Below, piece after piece: positions 23,859-32,390 of a stretch of DNA of 64,000 bases. Origin of the DNA: Azospirillum tabaci (lineage in GTDB: Bacteria > Pseudomonadota > Alphaproteobacteria > Azospirillales > Azospirillaceae); contig NZ_JACCJY010000037.1 of the NCBI RefSeq assembly GCF_014596085.1, forward strand, positions 1 through 64,000. Reading direction: 5' to 3'. How positions within the stretch are numbered: the stretch's first letter is position 1; every line of letters begins with the position of its first letter. Below the pieces are notes generated by a model. The model searched no databases. It was given only the letters and a program-made list of their open reading frames with translations, and was not told where the DNA came from. Position numbers and translations under genes: made by a program.

Positions 23859-26512
23859 GCGGCGGCCCTCATGTCGGGCGCCTTCGGGGAGCGCGAGGAA
23901 CGGCTGGTGTTGTCGTTCTCGACCTCGGCGCCGCCACCGAAGATCGCCGTCACCAGCGCACAGGCGGTGTTGACCGGAACCGCGTTCCCGATCTGCTTCG
24001 TGACCTCGGTGGCGGTGCCCACGAACTCGTAGGTCGCCTCCTCGTCGCTGAAGCCCATGGCGCGGGCCAGCTCCAGCGGGTCGAGCATGCGGAACAGGAT
24101 GTCGATGATCCGCGCCTCGCCGTCGACCACCACGAGGCGGCCTTGGAATGCGGCTTTGCGCAGCGCGTTGTCGTTGGCGATTTCCCGAGCCAGGGCCTGC
24201 ACCAGCGCTTGGTTCTGCTTGGTCACCACCGTGAAGGTCGGCTCGTCCACCGAGCGGAAATGCCCGCCGACGCGGCCCGTCTGGTCGAACTGGACGATGA
24301 CCGGCTGGGCTTCAGCCTCGACCAACGATCCAGCGCCCTGACTGGTGACCGTTGGCAAGGGCACTTCGACGCTGTGGTTGCGCGGCGCCTGCCCTTCCCG
24401 CTCGCCGAAATGCGGCACGAGGAAGGCTTCAGCGGTCGGCTCCACCACACAGGGCTGACTGCCGCCGGCCGTGATCGTTGGCACCGGCTGGCCGACCGAG
24501 CGGGGAGCGGGGCCGGCGCCTTCCTTTCCATGCCGGGTCGAAACCACAAAGGCGTCGGCATGTGGTTCGACCATGCCGAACCGGGCCTTGGCCGTCACGG
24601 TGGGGAGCGGCGTATCGACGCCCGAGCAGGTCTCGCCGCTACCCTTCCCATAGTAAGGAGCGATCAGCGGTTCGGCGGTTCCCTCAGCAACGCCCAGATG
24701 GCGAGCATGCGCGGTCGCTGTCGGCATCGGCGCATCCACCGATGCCGCGTTGGAGCGGCCCTTCATCACCACGATGCAGGGTTCGACAACGCCAAGGGAT
24801 TCGCGCGTCAGGATCGTCGGCAGCGGATCGGCAACAGAGCGATGGCCGCGCTTGCGGTCGTGTCCCTGGTTGACCGGGAAGGTGAACGCCTCGGCGATGC
24901 CCACGCCGTTGTGCGTCGTGATCGTCCCGAGCGGCTCGTCCACATCGCGGGCAGCCTTCGGCTTGTCGCCGCCGGTCACGGTGATCAACACCGGCTCCAG
25001 GCAGCTGATTGCCCCGGCGCCGACGATGGTGGGAAGCGGATCGGCCACGTCCCGCGGCGCGCCCGTCGCCCCCTGTGCCAGCACGAAGGCCGGCAGATCG
25101 GACACCGGTTCCACCATGAAGATGCTGCCGGAGGTGACGATGCTCGGGATCGGCCCGTCCACGCTCTGCGGACGGTTGTTGGTGCGGTTGGCACAGGTGA
25201 ACGCCTCGGCCTCGGTCGCCTGGACGATGTAGCCCGCACCCGAAGCGGTGGCCGTGGGCATGGGTTCGTCGGCGCTGCTGGCCCGGTTGTGGGCGCCGTT
25301 GTCCCCGTGCCGGTTCAGCACGAAGGCCGCCGGCTCGGCGATGCCGACATGCGTGCCGCCCGCGGACACGGTGGGAATGGGTTCGTCCAGGCTCCGCCCG
25401 TCCATGTGCTGCCGCAGCACAACCATCATCGGCTGCGCCCGGTCGCCGCCGGCAGCCGGCCCCGCGGTCATTTCCGTGGTCAGCCGCTCCAGCCGCTCCT
25501 TGGCATAGGCCAGGAAGCGCTTCTCAGTCGCCTGCCGCTTCTGCGCCTTGGCCCGGCCCTTCTCGTCCGCCGGCAGCGGAGCAGCCAGGAAGGTTTCGGC
25601 GCGGCTGATGTAGAAGGTCAGCGATTCATAGAGGGCGCGCTGAAGGGCGAGCGTGTAGGGCGCGGGCCACCGGAACTTGGTGGACCCGGCCATGATCCGT
25701 TCCAGGGTCTTCGGCGCGAGGGGCCGCGGGCGGTCGAAAATGCTCTGACCGCGGCGCTTCCAGTTGATGATCGTCCGTGCCGATCGCCACTTCCGCCGCG
25801 TCCCGAACAGGGTGCTTTCGCCGTCCTTCGAGTGCGTCGGCTCCGGCCAGAGGATGGGCTTCCGGTCGGCCCGGCAGATCATGAACAGGCGCTTGCGGGT
25901 GGTCGCATCGCCATAATCCGCGGCGTTGAGGATGCGCCATTCGACCCGGTAGCCGATGGCCCTCATGTGGGCGACGAAGGCCCGGAAATACTCGCCCTGC
26001 CGGGACTTCACCGGGCGATTGGTCTTCGCGTTGAGAGGACCCCATTCCTCCCACTCAGGCACGTTTTCGATGAGGACCGTCTTCACCCGGAGGTCGGTGC
26101 ACCACCGGATGATGTGGCTGGCCGACATGCGGCTCTGGTCGTTCATCGGCTTGCCGCCGCGCGCCCGGCTGTGGTGCGTGCATTCCGGGGAAGCCATCAG
26201 CAGGTCCAGATAGCCCTCGGGCACCAGCTCCACCGGACGGGCCGCGTCCAGGTTGACGCAGTAGTGCCGGGCCTCGGGGTGGTTCCGGCTGTGCGTCTCG
26301 ATGGCGACCGGCCAGTGGTTGACCGCGACCAGGGACATGAAGAAACCCAGCGCGCGGAGTGCCTTCTGCGCCCCGGTGCTGGAGCCGCCAGCGCCGCAGA
26401 ACAGATCGGCGACCAGAAGCGGCTTCTTCCGCCGCTGGGCAGCCGGGCGCGTCTTGTCGACGGGGGCCGCAGCACGGGAGATGGTGACAGCGTCGGTGTG
26501 GAGCATGCTCAT
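23855..26512 (-). CDS. DNA (cytosine-5) methyltransferase with repeated target-recognition region
   Basis: An 885-residue C5-methyltransferase, about twice normal size. Motif I is LLVADLFCGAGGSSTGAQ (residue 32 on), the catalytic region is LMASPECTHHSRARGGKP, motif VI is VLIENVPEWEEW, and the last motifs are LARAMGFSDEEATYEFVG and KQIGNAVPVNTACALV. Between roughly residues 370 and 765 lie 11 tandem copies of a unit of about 37 residues with core VDEPLPTVTAGG and a following VEP. They replace the usual target-recognition domain. Related repeat-bearing methylases occur in phages; multi-specificity is possible. The cysteine in SPEC (in place of SPPC) should be the nucleophile. Confidence 0.88.
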   Translation of the reverse strand: MSMLHTDAVTISRAAAPVDKTRPAAQRRKKPLLVADLFCGAGGSSTGAQKALRALGFFMSLVAVNHWPVAIETHSRNHPEARHYCVNLDAARPVELVPEGYLDLLMASPECTHHSRARGGKPMNDQSRMSASHIIRWCTDLRVKTVLIENVPEWEEWGPLNAKTNRPVKSRQGEYFRAFVAHMRAIGYRVEWRILNAADYGDATTRKRLFMICRADRKPILWPEPTHSKDGESTLFGTRRKWRSARTIINWKRRGQSIFDRPRPLAPKTLERIMAGSTKFRWPAPYTLALQRALYESLTFYISRAETFLAAPLPADEKGRAKAQKRQATEKRFLAYAKERLERLTTEMTAGPAAGGDRAQPMMVVLRQHMDGRSLDEPIPTVSAGGTHVGIAEPAAFVLNRHGDNGAHNRASSADEPMPTATASGAGYIVQATEAEAFTCANRTNNRPQSVDGPIPSIVTSGSIFMVEPVSDLPAFVLAQGATGAPRDVADPLPTIVGAGAISCLEPVLITVTGGDKPKAARDVDEPLGTITTHNGVGIAEAFTFPVNQGHDRKRGHRSVADPLPTILTRESLGVVEPCIVVMKGRSNAASVDAPMPTATAHARHLGVAEGTAEPLIAPYYGKGSGETCSGVDTPLPTVTAKARFGMVEPHADAFVVSTRHGKEGAGPAPRSVGQPVPTITAGGSQPCVVEPTAEAFLVPHFGEREGQAPRNHSVEVPLPTVTSQGAGSLVEAEAQPVIVQFDQTGRVGGHFRSVDEPTFTVVTKQNQALVQALAREIANDNALRKAAFQGRLVVVDGEARIIDILFRMLDPLELARAMGFSDEEATYEFVGTATEVTKQIGNAVPVNTACALVTAIFGGGAEVENDNTSRSSRSPKAPDMRAAA

Positions 26513-26922
26513 GCTGCGGCCCTCGCAGCTTGGCGGGGCTTGGGCATGTGCCGCCTTCCGGTGTTGGGGTTGTAGATCCGGGCGCGCCAGACGCGGCCCG
26601 CCTTCCGGTCATCGGCCCGCCAGTCGCGGACCAGGGCGCACAAGGCGGAAATCAGGTTCAGCCGCCGGCCCACCCGCCACTCCGTGAGCAGCTCGTAAGC
26701 TTGGAACCCGCGCTGGATGGCGAGGTTGTTCCAGTCCTTCCGGCAGGCCGGGGAACAGAATTCCTGTTCGAGATGACGGGGCGTGTAGGTCACGCCACAG
26801 GCGCGGCAGGGGCACGGTGCGTAGGAAGTCCGCACCGCTCGCCCCTCCACGGGGCCGGAAGCGGATGCAGCGCCGTCCAGCGTAGAGCGTTTAAATGCTT
26901 TGTGTGCGGTGGTTTCAGCCAT
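26509..26922 (-). CDS. Hypothetical phage protein with a zinc-finger motif
   Basis: A 137-residue basic protein. The block CPCRACGVTYTPRHLEQEFC then SPACR is a four-cysteine zinc ribbon near residues 37-60. After it comes the helix WNNLAIQRGFQAYELLTEW and a basic tail, NPNTGRRHMPKPRQ. It could bind nucleic acid. It is coupled to the cytosine methyltransferase by ATGA. Confidence 0.68.
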   Translation of the reverse strand: MAETTAHKAFKRSTLDGAASASGPVEGRAVRTSYAPCPCRACGVTYTPRHLEQEFCSPACRKDWNNLAIQRGFQAYELLTEWRVGRRLNLISALCALVRDWRADDRKAGRVWRARIYNPNTGRRHMPKPRQAARAAA

Positions 26923-27121
26923 GGGGCGCCTCCGCCAGCGAGCGGGCGGTGGTCACGCCGCGCGTGGTCAGCAGGGAACCCTCGGTGGCGACTGTGACGT
27001 ATCCGCCCTTCTTCAGGAGGCGGGCGGCGGCAGAGACACGCTCATGAAAGGACAGGCTGCCTCCGCGGTAGATCCTCAGCAGCAGCTTCTGCGCCCGCTC
27101 GTCCAAGTCCAGGTCAGCCAT
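26915..27121 (-). CDS. Small hypothetical protein
   Basis: A 68-residue protein, LDLDERAQKLLLRIYRGGSL then ARLLKKGGYVTVATEGSLLT. The helix-helix-strand pattern looks like a minimal winged helix. It overlaps both neighbours. Function unknown. Confidence 0.6.
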   Translation of the reverse strand: MADLDLDERAQKLLLRIYRGGSLSFHERVSAAARLLKKGGYVTVATEGSLLTTRGVTTARSLAEAPHG

Positions 27122-27776
27122 GGGCGGCCTCCCCGTTCAGCAGGTCAATGTTCTTGCGGTGGACCGCGAAGGACGGGGCGACCACCCAGGGGTTGGCGTC
27201 CCAGGCGCCGGGTCCGTTGATGCTGCCCCACAGGTCACGGAACCAGCCGCGCGCCTCCATGCCGGCCAGTTCTTCGTCCGTTTGGGCCGGGCACCCCTCG
27301 GCGATAGCGTCCGCCTCGCTGATGTCCTGAAGCCGCTCGACCCGCACCTGCTCCACCACCAGCGTGAGCCGGCTGGCCCAGCGAGGCATGTGGATGGAGG
27401 GGCACACCTTCGCGCCCCCATTCAGGTGAGCCTGTCGCGAGCAGCCCGCGACGCTGTAGGTGGAGCCGGGGCCGCGCTCCGTCTCGCACCAGTAGTCGCC
27501 GCGCTCCGGGGTAGCCGGCACGTCATGACGGAAGATGTCCCCCCGCCCGGCGAGAAGACCCTTGGTCCGACAGCCGCTCTCCCGCACCCACAGCCGGTCG
27601 CCGACCGCGTAACGGATCAGGTCAACGTTGCCCGGCAGCAGAAGGAACGATGGACCGAATACGCTCAAGGCGTTAAGGGCCGCGCCCTTCTTGATGAGGC
27701 GGCGCGTCTGCGTCTTGCGCCCGTCGAGCAAGGCCCGGATCATCGGCGCGCTGAAAATGATGGGAATATCGCGCAT
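27114..27776 (-). CDS. Phage ASCH/PUA-like protein
   Basis: A 220-residue protein of a common phage family: IIFSAPMIRALLDGRKTQTR at the start, YAVGDRLWVRESG, then IHMPRWASRLTLVVEQVRVE and RLQDISEADAIAEG. The arrangement resembles an ASCH/PUA-type RNA- or nucleotide-binding fold. Its partner is unknown. It ends 8 bp inside the next small gene. Confidence 0.72.
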   Translation of the reverse strand: MRDIPIIFSAPMIRALLDGRKTQTRRLIKKGAALNALSVFGPSFLLLPGNVDLIRYAVGDRLWVRESGCRTKGLLAGRGDIFRHDVPATPERGDYWCETERGPGSTYSVAGCSRQAHLNGGAKVCPSIHMPRWASRLTLVVEQVRVERLQDISEADAIAEGCPAQTDEELAGMEARGWFRDLWGSINGPGAWDANPWVVAPSFAVHRKNIDLLNGEAAHG

Positions 27777-27779
27777 GGA

Positions 27780-27893
27780 TCAGGCCCCCCACAGGCGAGG
27801 CGCGTAGGACAGCGCGACACCGATCCAGAAGCCGAGGAGCAGCCCGAACAGCAGTCCCTTATGCGTGCGGGCGCGGTTGTTACCGGAGGTCAT
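27780..27893 (-). CDS. Tiny membrane protein
   Basis: A 37-residue peptide, MTSGNNRARTHKGLLFGLLL and onward, with a basic N-terminus and one hydrophobic segment (LLFGLLLGFWIGVALSY) that should span the inner membrane. A GGAGGG site lies 8 bp upstream of the ATG. An in-frame extension to 28184 is antisense to a better gene. Tiny single-pass proteins are common in phage early operons, sometimes acting in superinfection exclusion; no proof here. Confidence 0.5.
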   Translation of the reverse strand: MTSGNNRARTHKGLLFGLLLGFWIGVALSYAPRLWGA

Positions 27894-27907
27894 GGTCTGT
27901 CCCTCCG

Positions 27908-28735
27908 TCACAGGTAGCTGTCGCCATCGGAATGCACGCGGTATCCCCACCGCGTCCATCCGTGGGGAACAGAGATCCAGGAGGCTTCCCAGCCGGAGCC
28001 GTCGGAGTGGCTGGAGATCGTGCCGCAGTCGATGAACTCGATCTGCCAGCCGTCGTAGAAGCATGCGCGCCCAGCCGCTTCCTTCTCGGCCGCCTTGCGG
28101 CTCATCGGCTTCCAGTTCCAGCGAAGGGGAATGTCGCAGGTGACAATCCGGGGGCGCCGCGGGAACGGAGCGCGCTTCGGCCACATGACGGTAACCTCCG
28201 CCGGCCCGCCGGTGTCTTTGTCCACGTACTGGAACCGGATGCCGTGAGCCGGCCGTGGCTGGAAGCGAAGCCCGAGCGCCAAGCAGATCAGCGCCTTCAT
28301 TCCGTAGGCGAAGCGCTCGAACCGGTTGAGGCTGTGGTTGTCCTCACACCGGCACCATTCGCGGAGGACGGCGCTGAACCTCGCGCGCCGCTCCCTGCGA
28401 TCCTCGTCACGGTGCCAGCCGCGCAGGTCCCATTCTTGGCGCCACTCCTCAGCCGCGCGGTGCATGCGCAGCTTGGCCTGCCAGTCCTTCCCGACCAGCT
28501 CATCAACCGCGGCCAGCGCGTCATGCAGATGCATCTCGGCCAGGGCGACGGCGTCGCTGGTGTTGCCGGAGGCGTGCAGGTCGAGCAGACGCTTCCGCGT
28601 CGGCCAGGGCAGCCAGGACCAGCCGACCACGCATTTCGGGCAGCGCGGGTTGACCTGACCAACCACGCCGCATGCCCGGCACATGGGGTACCGGCCGTCC
28701 GCCAAGTAGATCGTATTCGAGGGAGAGAAGGACAT
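27908..28735 (-). CDS. Hypothetical phage protein with N-terminal zinc ribbon
   Basis: A 275-residue protein. The N-terminus has PMCRACGVVGQVNPRCPKCV, a CxxC...CxxC zinc ribbon. Next is a charged helical region (WRQEWDLRGWHRDEDRRERR), and the last 100 residues are strand-rich with many tryptophans, ending GWTRWGYRVHSDGDSYL. No family is recognised. Confidence 0.65.
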   Translation of the reverse strand: MSFSPSNTIYLADGRYPMCRACGVVGQVNPRCPKCVVGWSWLPWPTRKRLLDLHASGNTSDAVALAEMHLHDALAAVDELVGKDWQAKLRMHRAAEEWRQEWDLRGWHRDEDRRERRARFSAVLREWCRCEDNHSLNRFERFAYGMKALICLALGLRFQPRPAHGIRFQYVDKDTGGPAEVTVMWPKRAPFPRRPRIVTCDIPLRWNWKPMSRKAAEKEAAGRACFYDGWQIEFIDCGTISSHSDGSGWEASWISVPHGWTRWGYRVHSDGDSYL

Positions 28736-28738
28736 TGT

Positions 28739-29233
28739 TCAGCCCTCCCCGATCAGGGCGGCGACAGCCGCGTCGACATCGGGCCGCGCCAGCACCACGG
28801 CCAAGGCTCTCGCGAGCTGGTTGTGTCGCTCCGGGTGGTCCGACCCGATGTTGGTGACCAGGACCCCTTTGCCGTTGCGGTTGACCAGCGCCGCGTCGAT
28901 GTGGCCTTCCGCCGGCACCACCTCGTAGGTGGCAGCACCGGCCGGCGGCGTAGACCCCGCCGCGACACGAAGGCACCCGGCGGCGTGCGCCACCATCATC
29001 AGCATGTTCGCCGTGTCGGCGATCTGCTCCTCCACCTTGGCAAGGTCGCCCTCGTGGGCAGCGAGCAGCAGCTTGGCCGCATCGCGCGTCACCCCTTGCG
29101 CGAGCCGTTCCACGTCGGCGGGGCCGCAGCGCAGCCAGCCGTCACCGCCGCGCTTGGCGTCGTTGATCCGCATTTCCCGCTCCATCAAGAGCGCGAAGGC
29201 CATCACACCAGGTCGAATGAAGGTCTCGTTCAT
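28739..29233 (-). CDS. MazG-like nucleotide pyrophosphohydrolase, putative
   Basis: A 164-residue protein from MNETFIRPGVMAFALLMERE. Residues 15-85 have the charged helix pattern of phage MazG-like or dATP/dGTP pyrophosphohydrolase-like proteins: MRINDAKRGGDGWLRCGPAD and KVEEQIADTANMLMMVAH (E-E-x-x-D-x-x-N). The C-terminal half (HPERHNQLARALAVVLAR) is not assigned. The start at 29233 is chosen over 29254 because the family sequence begins there. Confidence 0.6.
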   Translation of the reverse strand: MNETFIRPGVMAFALLMEREMRINDAKRGGDGWLRCGPADVERLAQGVTRDAAKLLLAAHEGDLAKVEEQIADTANMLMMVAHAAGCLRVAAGSTPPAGAATYEVVPAEGHIDAALVNRNGKGVLVTNIGSDHPERHNQLARALAVVLARPDVDAAVAALIGEG

Positions 29234-29243
29234 GGTCGCCCCC

Positions 29244-30338
29244 TCACGCCGCACGACGGAGACGGGAGGGCTTGTTGCCGGCGGGGACCATGGTCAGCTC
29301 ATTCGAGCTGCCAACCTGCCGCCGGGCTTCATCCTCAGTGTAAAGACCGGCCTGCGCGGCGTCGGAGGTGTAGCCGCGGGCGCAGGCCCTGTACCAAGCC
29401 TCCTTGTCCTTCGCCCAGATCCGGTACAGGGGCTGGTCGCCGAACAAGATGCCCTTGAGCAGCGCGGCCCGCTGGAAGTCCATCGACGTGGTGGCCTTCG
29501 ACAGCTCCCGCTCAAGACGGTGCCGGCGTTCGTGCTGGTTGGCCTTGCGGCGAAGGTTTTCCGGAGGCGTGGTGCGCAGCTCCGAGCACGATTTGCTGAT
29601 GACCGAGTAGGGTCCGGTTGCCACCCACCAAATGTTGTTGATGTTGTAGAAGGCGGTGCCGCGGAGCCAACGGCCAGCACGGTCCAGCAGGTAGACGGGT
29701 TGCCCGTGCTCCAGAAGAACGCCGTCAGCGCTCTTGCGATCGTAGTCGCCCCCCCAGGCTGCTCGGCCCAGTTCCTGCTTGAAACGCCATTTGTCCTCGG
29801 CATTCTTGGCCGCAACAAACTGGGGCGCCGTCATGCCGCCGGGCTGAAGCTCCAAACTGGTGGCGCTGGGCAGCTCCACCGAGTAGCCGTGCCGGGCGCG
29901 CAGGAACGTCGTCACCTTCCGCATCGTCGCGATGCACCGCATGCGGAGCAGGAAGGGCATGCGTTCCAGCTTGTCGAAACCGCCCCGACCGCCGTTCCGG
30001 TTTGCGACGCTCTGGAACATCTCGAAACTGATGTGCCGCCCGCGCAGTTCGAGCATCGCTTCCAGGTCGCCGAACCGGCAGCGCCGGGTGCGGGGGCTCA
30101 AGAGGCGGTAGTGCTTCTTGGTCTTCTGATCGACCCGCACCGACCAGCCGTCATCGCGTAAGAACCGGATGAGCGGGCCGAACACGCGGCGCTGGAACTC
30201 CTTCTCGTTGACCCCCTCCTCCCAGATGCCGATGGAGGAATCGTGTATCCGGATGCTTCCCGGACGGGGGTCGGTCGGCGCCGTCACGGGTATGGCCGCG
30301 ATGGGTTCGAGGTAGGTGGTGATACGCACGGTACGCAC
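29244..30338 (-). CDS. Hypothetical phage protein
   Basis: A 364-residue protein read from a GTG at 30338, which has AAGGAG 6 bp upstream; the open frame to 30596 runs antisense to the next gene. Visible pieces are VFGPLIRFLRDDGWSVRVD, a region FGDLEAMLELRGRHISFEMF that looks like a nuclease-type strand-helix, a cluster GKSADGV-like DRKSADGVLLEHGQPVYLLD and GTAFYNINNIWWVATG. The basic helical C-terminus is ANQHERRHRLERELSKATTS. Not assigned to a family. Confidence 0.6.
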   Translation of the reverse strand: MRTVRITTYLEPIAAIPVTAPTDPRPGSIRIHDSSIGIWEEGVNEKEFQRRVFGPLIRFLRDDGWSVRVDQKTKKHYRLLSPRTRRCRFGDLEAMLELRGRHISFEMFQSVANRNGGRGGFDKLERMPFLLRMRCIATMRKVTTFLRARHGYSVELPSATSLELQPGGMTAPQFVAAKNAEDKWRFKQELGRAAWGGDYDRKSADGVLLEHGQPVYLLDRAGRWLRGTAFYNINNIWWVATGPYSVISKSCSELRTTPPENLRRKANQHERRHRLERELSKATTSMDFQRAALLKGILFGDQPLYRIWAKDKEAWYRACARGYTSDAAQAGLYTEDEARRQVGSSNELTMVPAGNKPSRLRRAA

Positions 30339-30349
30339 GGGCGTCTCCT

Positions 30350-30748
30350 TCACAGGCCGCCGTCCATCGCTGCGGCAGAGCGCGCGACGAAGGGCGAGGT
30401 GGTTGTGGGATGGCGGGCACGGCGCCCACCGGATCGGGATCGGGCGGCCTGGGGCGGTTTCGCCGCGGGCCGGAAAGGCACGATCTGCGGTGTCTGTCGC
30501 GGCACGGGCCGGAACGGGGCGCAGTAGGTAAGCAAGGCTTCGCGCAGGTCGGCGTCCGAGCCTTCGGCGAGCAGCCGCCGGGAAGCGGCTTCCCACAGCA
30601 CCCGGACATCCTTGGTCATCGCGCGCCCATCCAGCGCCAGCAGGGCCAGCGCCAGCCGGTCACGGGCACGCTCAGCTTCACGCGGCGCAGCCAACAGGAA
30701 GACGTCGGCGGCCCGGCAAAGCTCGAACTCGGGGGCGAGCGCGGCCAT
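30350..30748 (-). CDS. Hypothetical phage protein
   Basis: A 132-residue protein with helical, arginine-rich character (PREAERARDRLALALLALDG) and a proline-rich basic tail. It ends 11 bp before the preferred GTG start of the next gene. No family. Confidence 0.55.
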   Translation of the reverse strand: MAALAPEFELCRAADVFLLAAPREAERARDRLALALLALDGRAMTKDVRVLWEAASRRLLAEGSDADLREALLTYCAPFRPVPRQTPQIVPFRPAAKPPQAARSRSGGRRARHPTTTSPFVARSAAAMDGGL

Positions 30749-30751
30749 GGC

Positions 30752-31060
30752 CTACCCCGCCACCTTCATCAGCGCGGCGCGGGCTGGCTGGCTTGTGCTT
30801 TCCCGACGCTTGGCCGCGTTGACGGCACGCCGTATGCGCTCGGCATAGGTCGGCGATTCCATCAGCAAGGGCCACATCGTCACGTAGACGTGTTCCCACC
30901 GGCACGGGAACTTGCTCGGGTCCTTCCGGGGCGGGTGCCCCAGCATGCGGCGCAGCTCCTCCATGACCTGCCAGGGCCGGCGGCGCGAGACGCAGGTCCA
31001 ATCCAGCGCGAGCTTCTGGGCCGCGCGCTCGGTCAGCGGGGGAGCGGGCCGCGTCGTCAT
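30752..31060 (-). CDS. Small hypothetical phage protein
   Basis: A 102-residue basic protein from MTTRPAPPLTERAAQKLALD. The segment RRRPWQVMEELRRMLGHPP and EHVYVTMWPLLMESPTYAER suggest a small helical DNA-associated protein, but no family is recognised. It overlaps its upstream neighbour by ATGA. Confidence 0.58.
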   Translation of the reverse strand: MTTRPAPPLTERAAQKLALDWTCVSRRRPWQVMEELRRMLGHPPRKDPSKFPCRWEHVYVTMWPLLMESPTYAERIRRAVNAAKRRESTSQPARAALMKVAG

Positions 31061-31365
31061 GCGAGGCCACCCCCTTCCACGAGGGTTCCGAACTGCGCCA
31101 CTGCACCGGGGACAGCCCTGAGGCGTTCGGCGAGCAGCTTGGGCACCGCGTCCCTTTGGAGCGGGCACGACAGTTCAACGGTCGCCGTGCCCAGCGCGTA
31201 AGGAGCCAGCACAGAGAGCTGGAACAGGTCGTCGGCGTTGAGCGCGCCGTCCGCCTCGATGCTCTCCATGAACGCCACCATGACGCCCACGACGGTTGGT
31301 GACGGCACCCGCCCCAGCAGGCGGGTCATGACGTCTATGATTCTTGGATCGGAGGTGGTGTCCAT
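31057..31365 (-). CDS. Small hypothetical phage protein
   Basis: A 102-residue protein from MDTTSDPRIIDVMTRLLGRV. It is helical in its first half and has a strand-forming ALGTATVELSCPLQ later. An extension to 31503 runs into the neighbour and is not favoured. Confidence 0.55.
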   Translation of the reverse strand: MDTTSDPRIIDVMTRLLGRVPSPTVVGVMVAFMESIEADGALNADDLFQLSVLAPYALGTATVELSCPLQRDAVPKLLAERLRAVPGAVAQFGTLVEGGGLA

Positions 31366-31369
31366 GGCA

Positions 31370-32044
31370 TCACCTCGCCGCTTTCTGGGCAGCCTTGGCC
31401 GCGTCCCTAAGAACTCCGGTGATGCGAACAGCCATCCAATGTCGCAGCGAGGCATAATCCTGCGTCGCAACGTTGATGTTCTTGCCCTCGACCACGACAT
31501 CAACTTCGTAGTTCGAGATGGCCCGGCTCATGCCGTCTTTGAAAATCTGCTGCCTGGAGAACTTGCAGGTGCCGATGCTGGCACCGCCAAGGGTGACACC
31601 GCCGTTGATGTGGTCGATGTCCAGGCGCTGCTTCACCCAGGCAAGGCTGATGCTGTGGCTGGCGACCGGCACACCCGGCATGGATGCGCCGCGGGCCACC
31701 GCGCCGGCCAGATCCAGCAGACGAAGCACTTCCCACTGCTCGCGCTTGGGAACCGCTTCCCAGCCGGCCACCGGCTCACCCGCGGCGACCGACAGGCACT
31801 CCAGCGCGTTCTGCTGGCCGAAGGCCGAGATCGGCAGCGCGTCGGTGAACACCTGCCGCATGGCAACCTCGAAGGCGCCATGAAGCGTGAACGGGGCCGA
31901 AGGGCAGCCCCACCAGCGCAGGCGGCCGAACGCTTCGTCTTCGACGGTCGGGGCCACCCAACCGCGCTCAGTGATCAGGTTGGACATGGCCGCGAGCACC
32001 CGCACGGTGGTGTCGGCCTTTTCGTTGTCGTGCTGCGTCTGCAT
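31370..32044 (-). CDS. Hypothetical phage protein
   Basis: A 224-residue protein; the ATG at 32044 has a GAGG site, while a GTG at 32056 is an alternative. Its segments WEVLRLLDLAGAVARGASMP, then DIDHINGGVTLGGASIGTC and YEVDVVVEGKNINVATQDYA are strand-rich. No family. It is coupled to a membrane protein gene upstream. Confidence 0.6.
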   Translation of the reverse strand: MQTQHDNEKADTTVRVLAAMSNLITERGWVAPTVEDEAFGRLRWWGCPSAPFTLHGAFEVAMRQVFTDALPISAFGQQNALECLSVAAGEPVAGWEAVPKREQWEVLRLLDLAGAVARGASMPGVPVASHSISLAWVKQRLDIDHINGGVTLGGASIGTCKFSRQQIFKDGMSRAISNYEVDVVVEGKNINVATQDYASLRHWMAVRITGVLRDAAKAAQKAAR

Positions 32045-32052
32045 GCCCGGCC

Positions 32053-32385
32053 TCACTCGACCGAGGTGACGAGAACGACGCGCAGCGAACCGTCAGCATT
32101 GAGCCGGGGCGTGATCCCGCCTTTTGGGCTGCCCAGGCACTGCGCGCCGGTTGCAATTTTGTCCTTGCCAGAGAACGCGAATGTGACCGCCATCGCGATC
32201 ACAACCCAGCCAATGAACCGCCATGGGTCCATCGCCATCGCGGCAGAGATCAGGGCGAGCACGAGGTTGAGCAGCGCGCGGAAAATTCGCGCAATGTGCC
32301 GCCATGGAATCATCGCCATCGCGGCGGAGGCCAGGGTGCACGCGCGGTCGAAAAGCGCGCTGAGAATGCGTGTGATGCGGTTCAT
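32053..32385 (-). CDS. Small membrane protein with an internal duplication
   Basis: A 110-residue protein, MNRITRILSALFDRACTLAS onward. The phrase SAAMAM then I/D-PWR occurs twice, at about residues 20 and 50, showing an internal duplication. A hydrophobic segment (FIGWVVIAMAVTFAFSG) likely crosses the membrane. A GTG at 32394 is another possible start. Role unknown. Confidence 0.55.
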   Translation of the reverse strand: MNRITRILSALFDRACTLASAAMAMIPWRHIARIFRALLNLVLALISAAMAMDPWRFIGWVVIAMAVTFAFSGKDKIATGAQCLGSPKGGITPRLNADGSLRVVLVTSVE

Positions 32386-32390
32386 GGCGC

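Noticed and set aside
23531-26575. A 1014-residue rightward open frame opposite the cytosine methyltransferase
   Set aside because: It is antisense to a protein with all C5-methyltransferase motifs; its sequence is R/G/H-rich without a domain.
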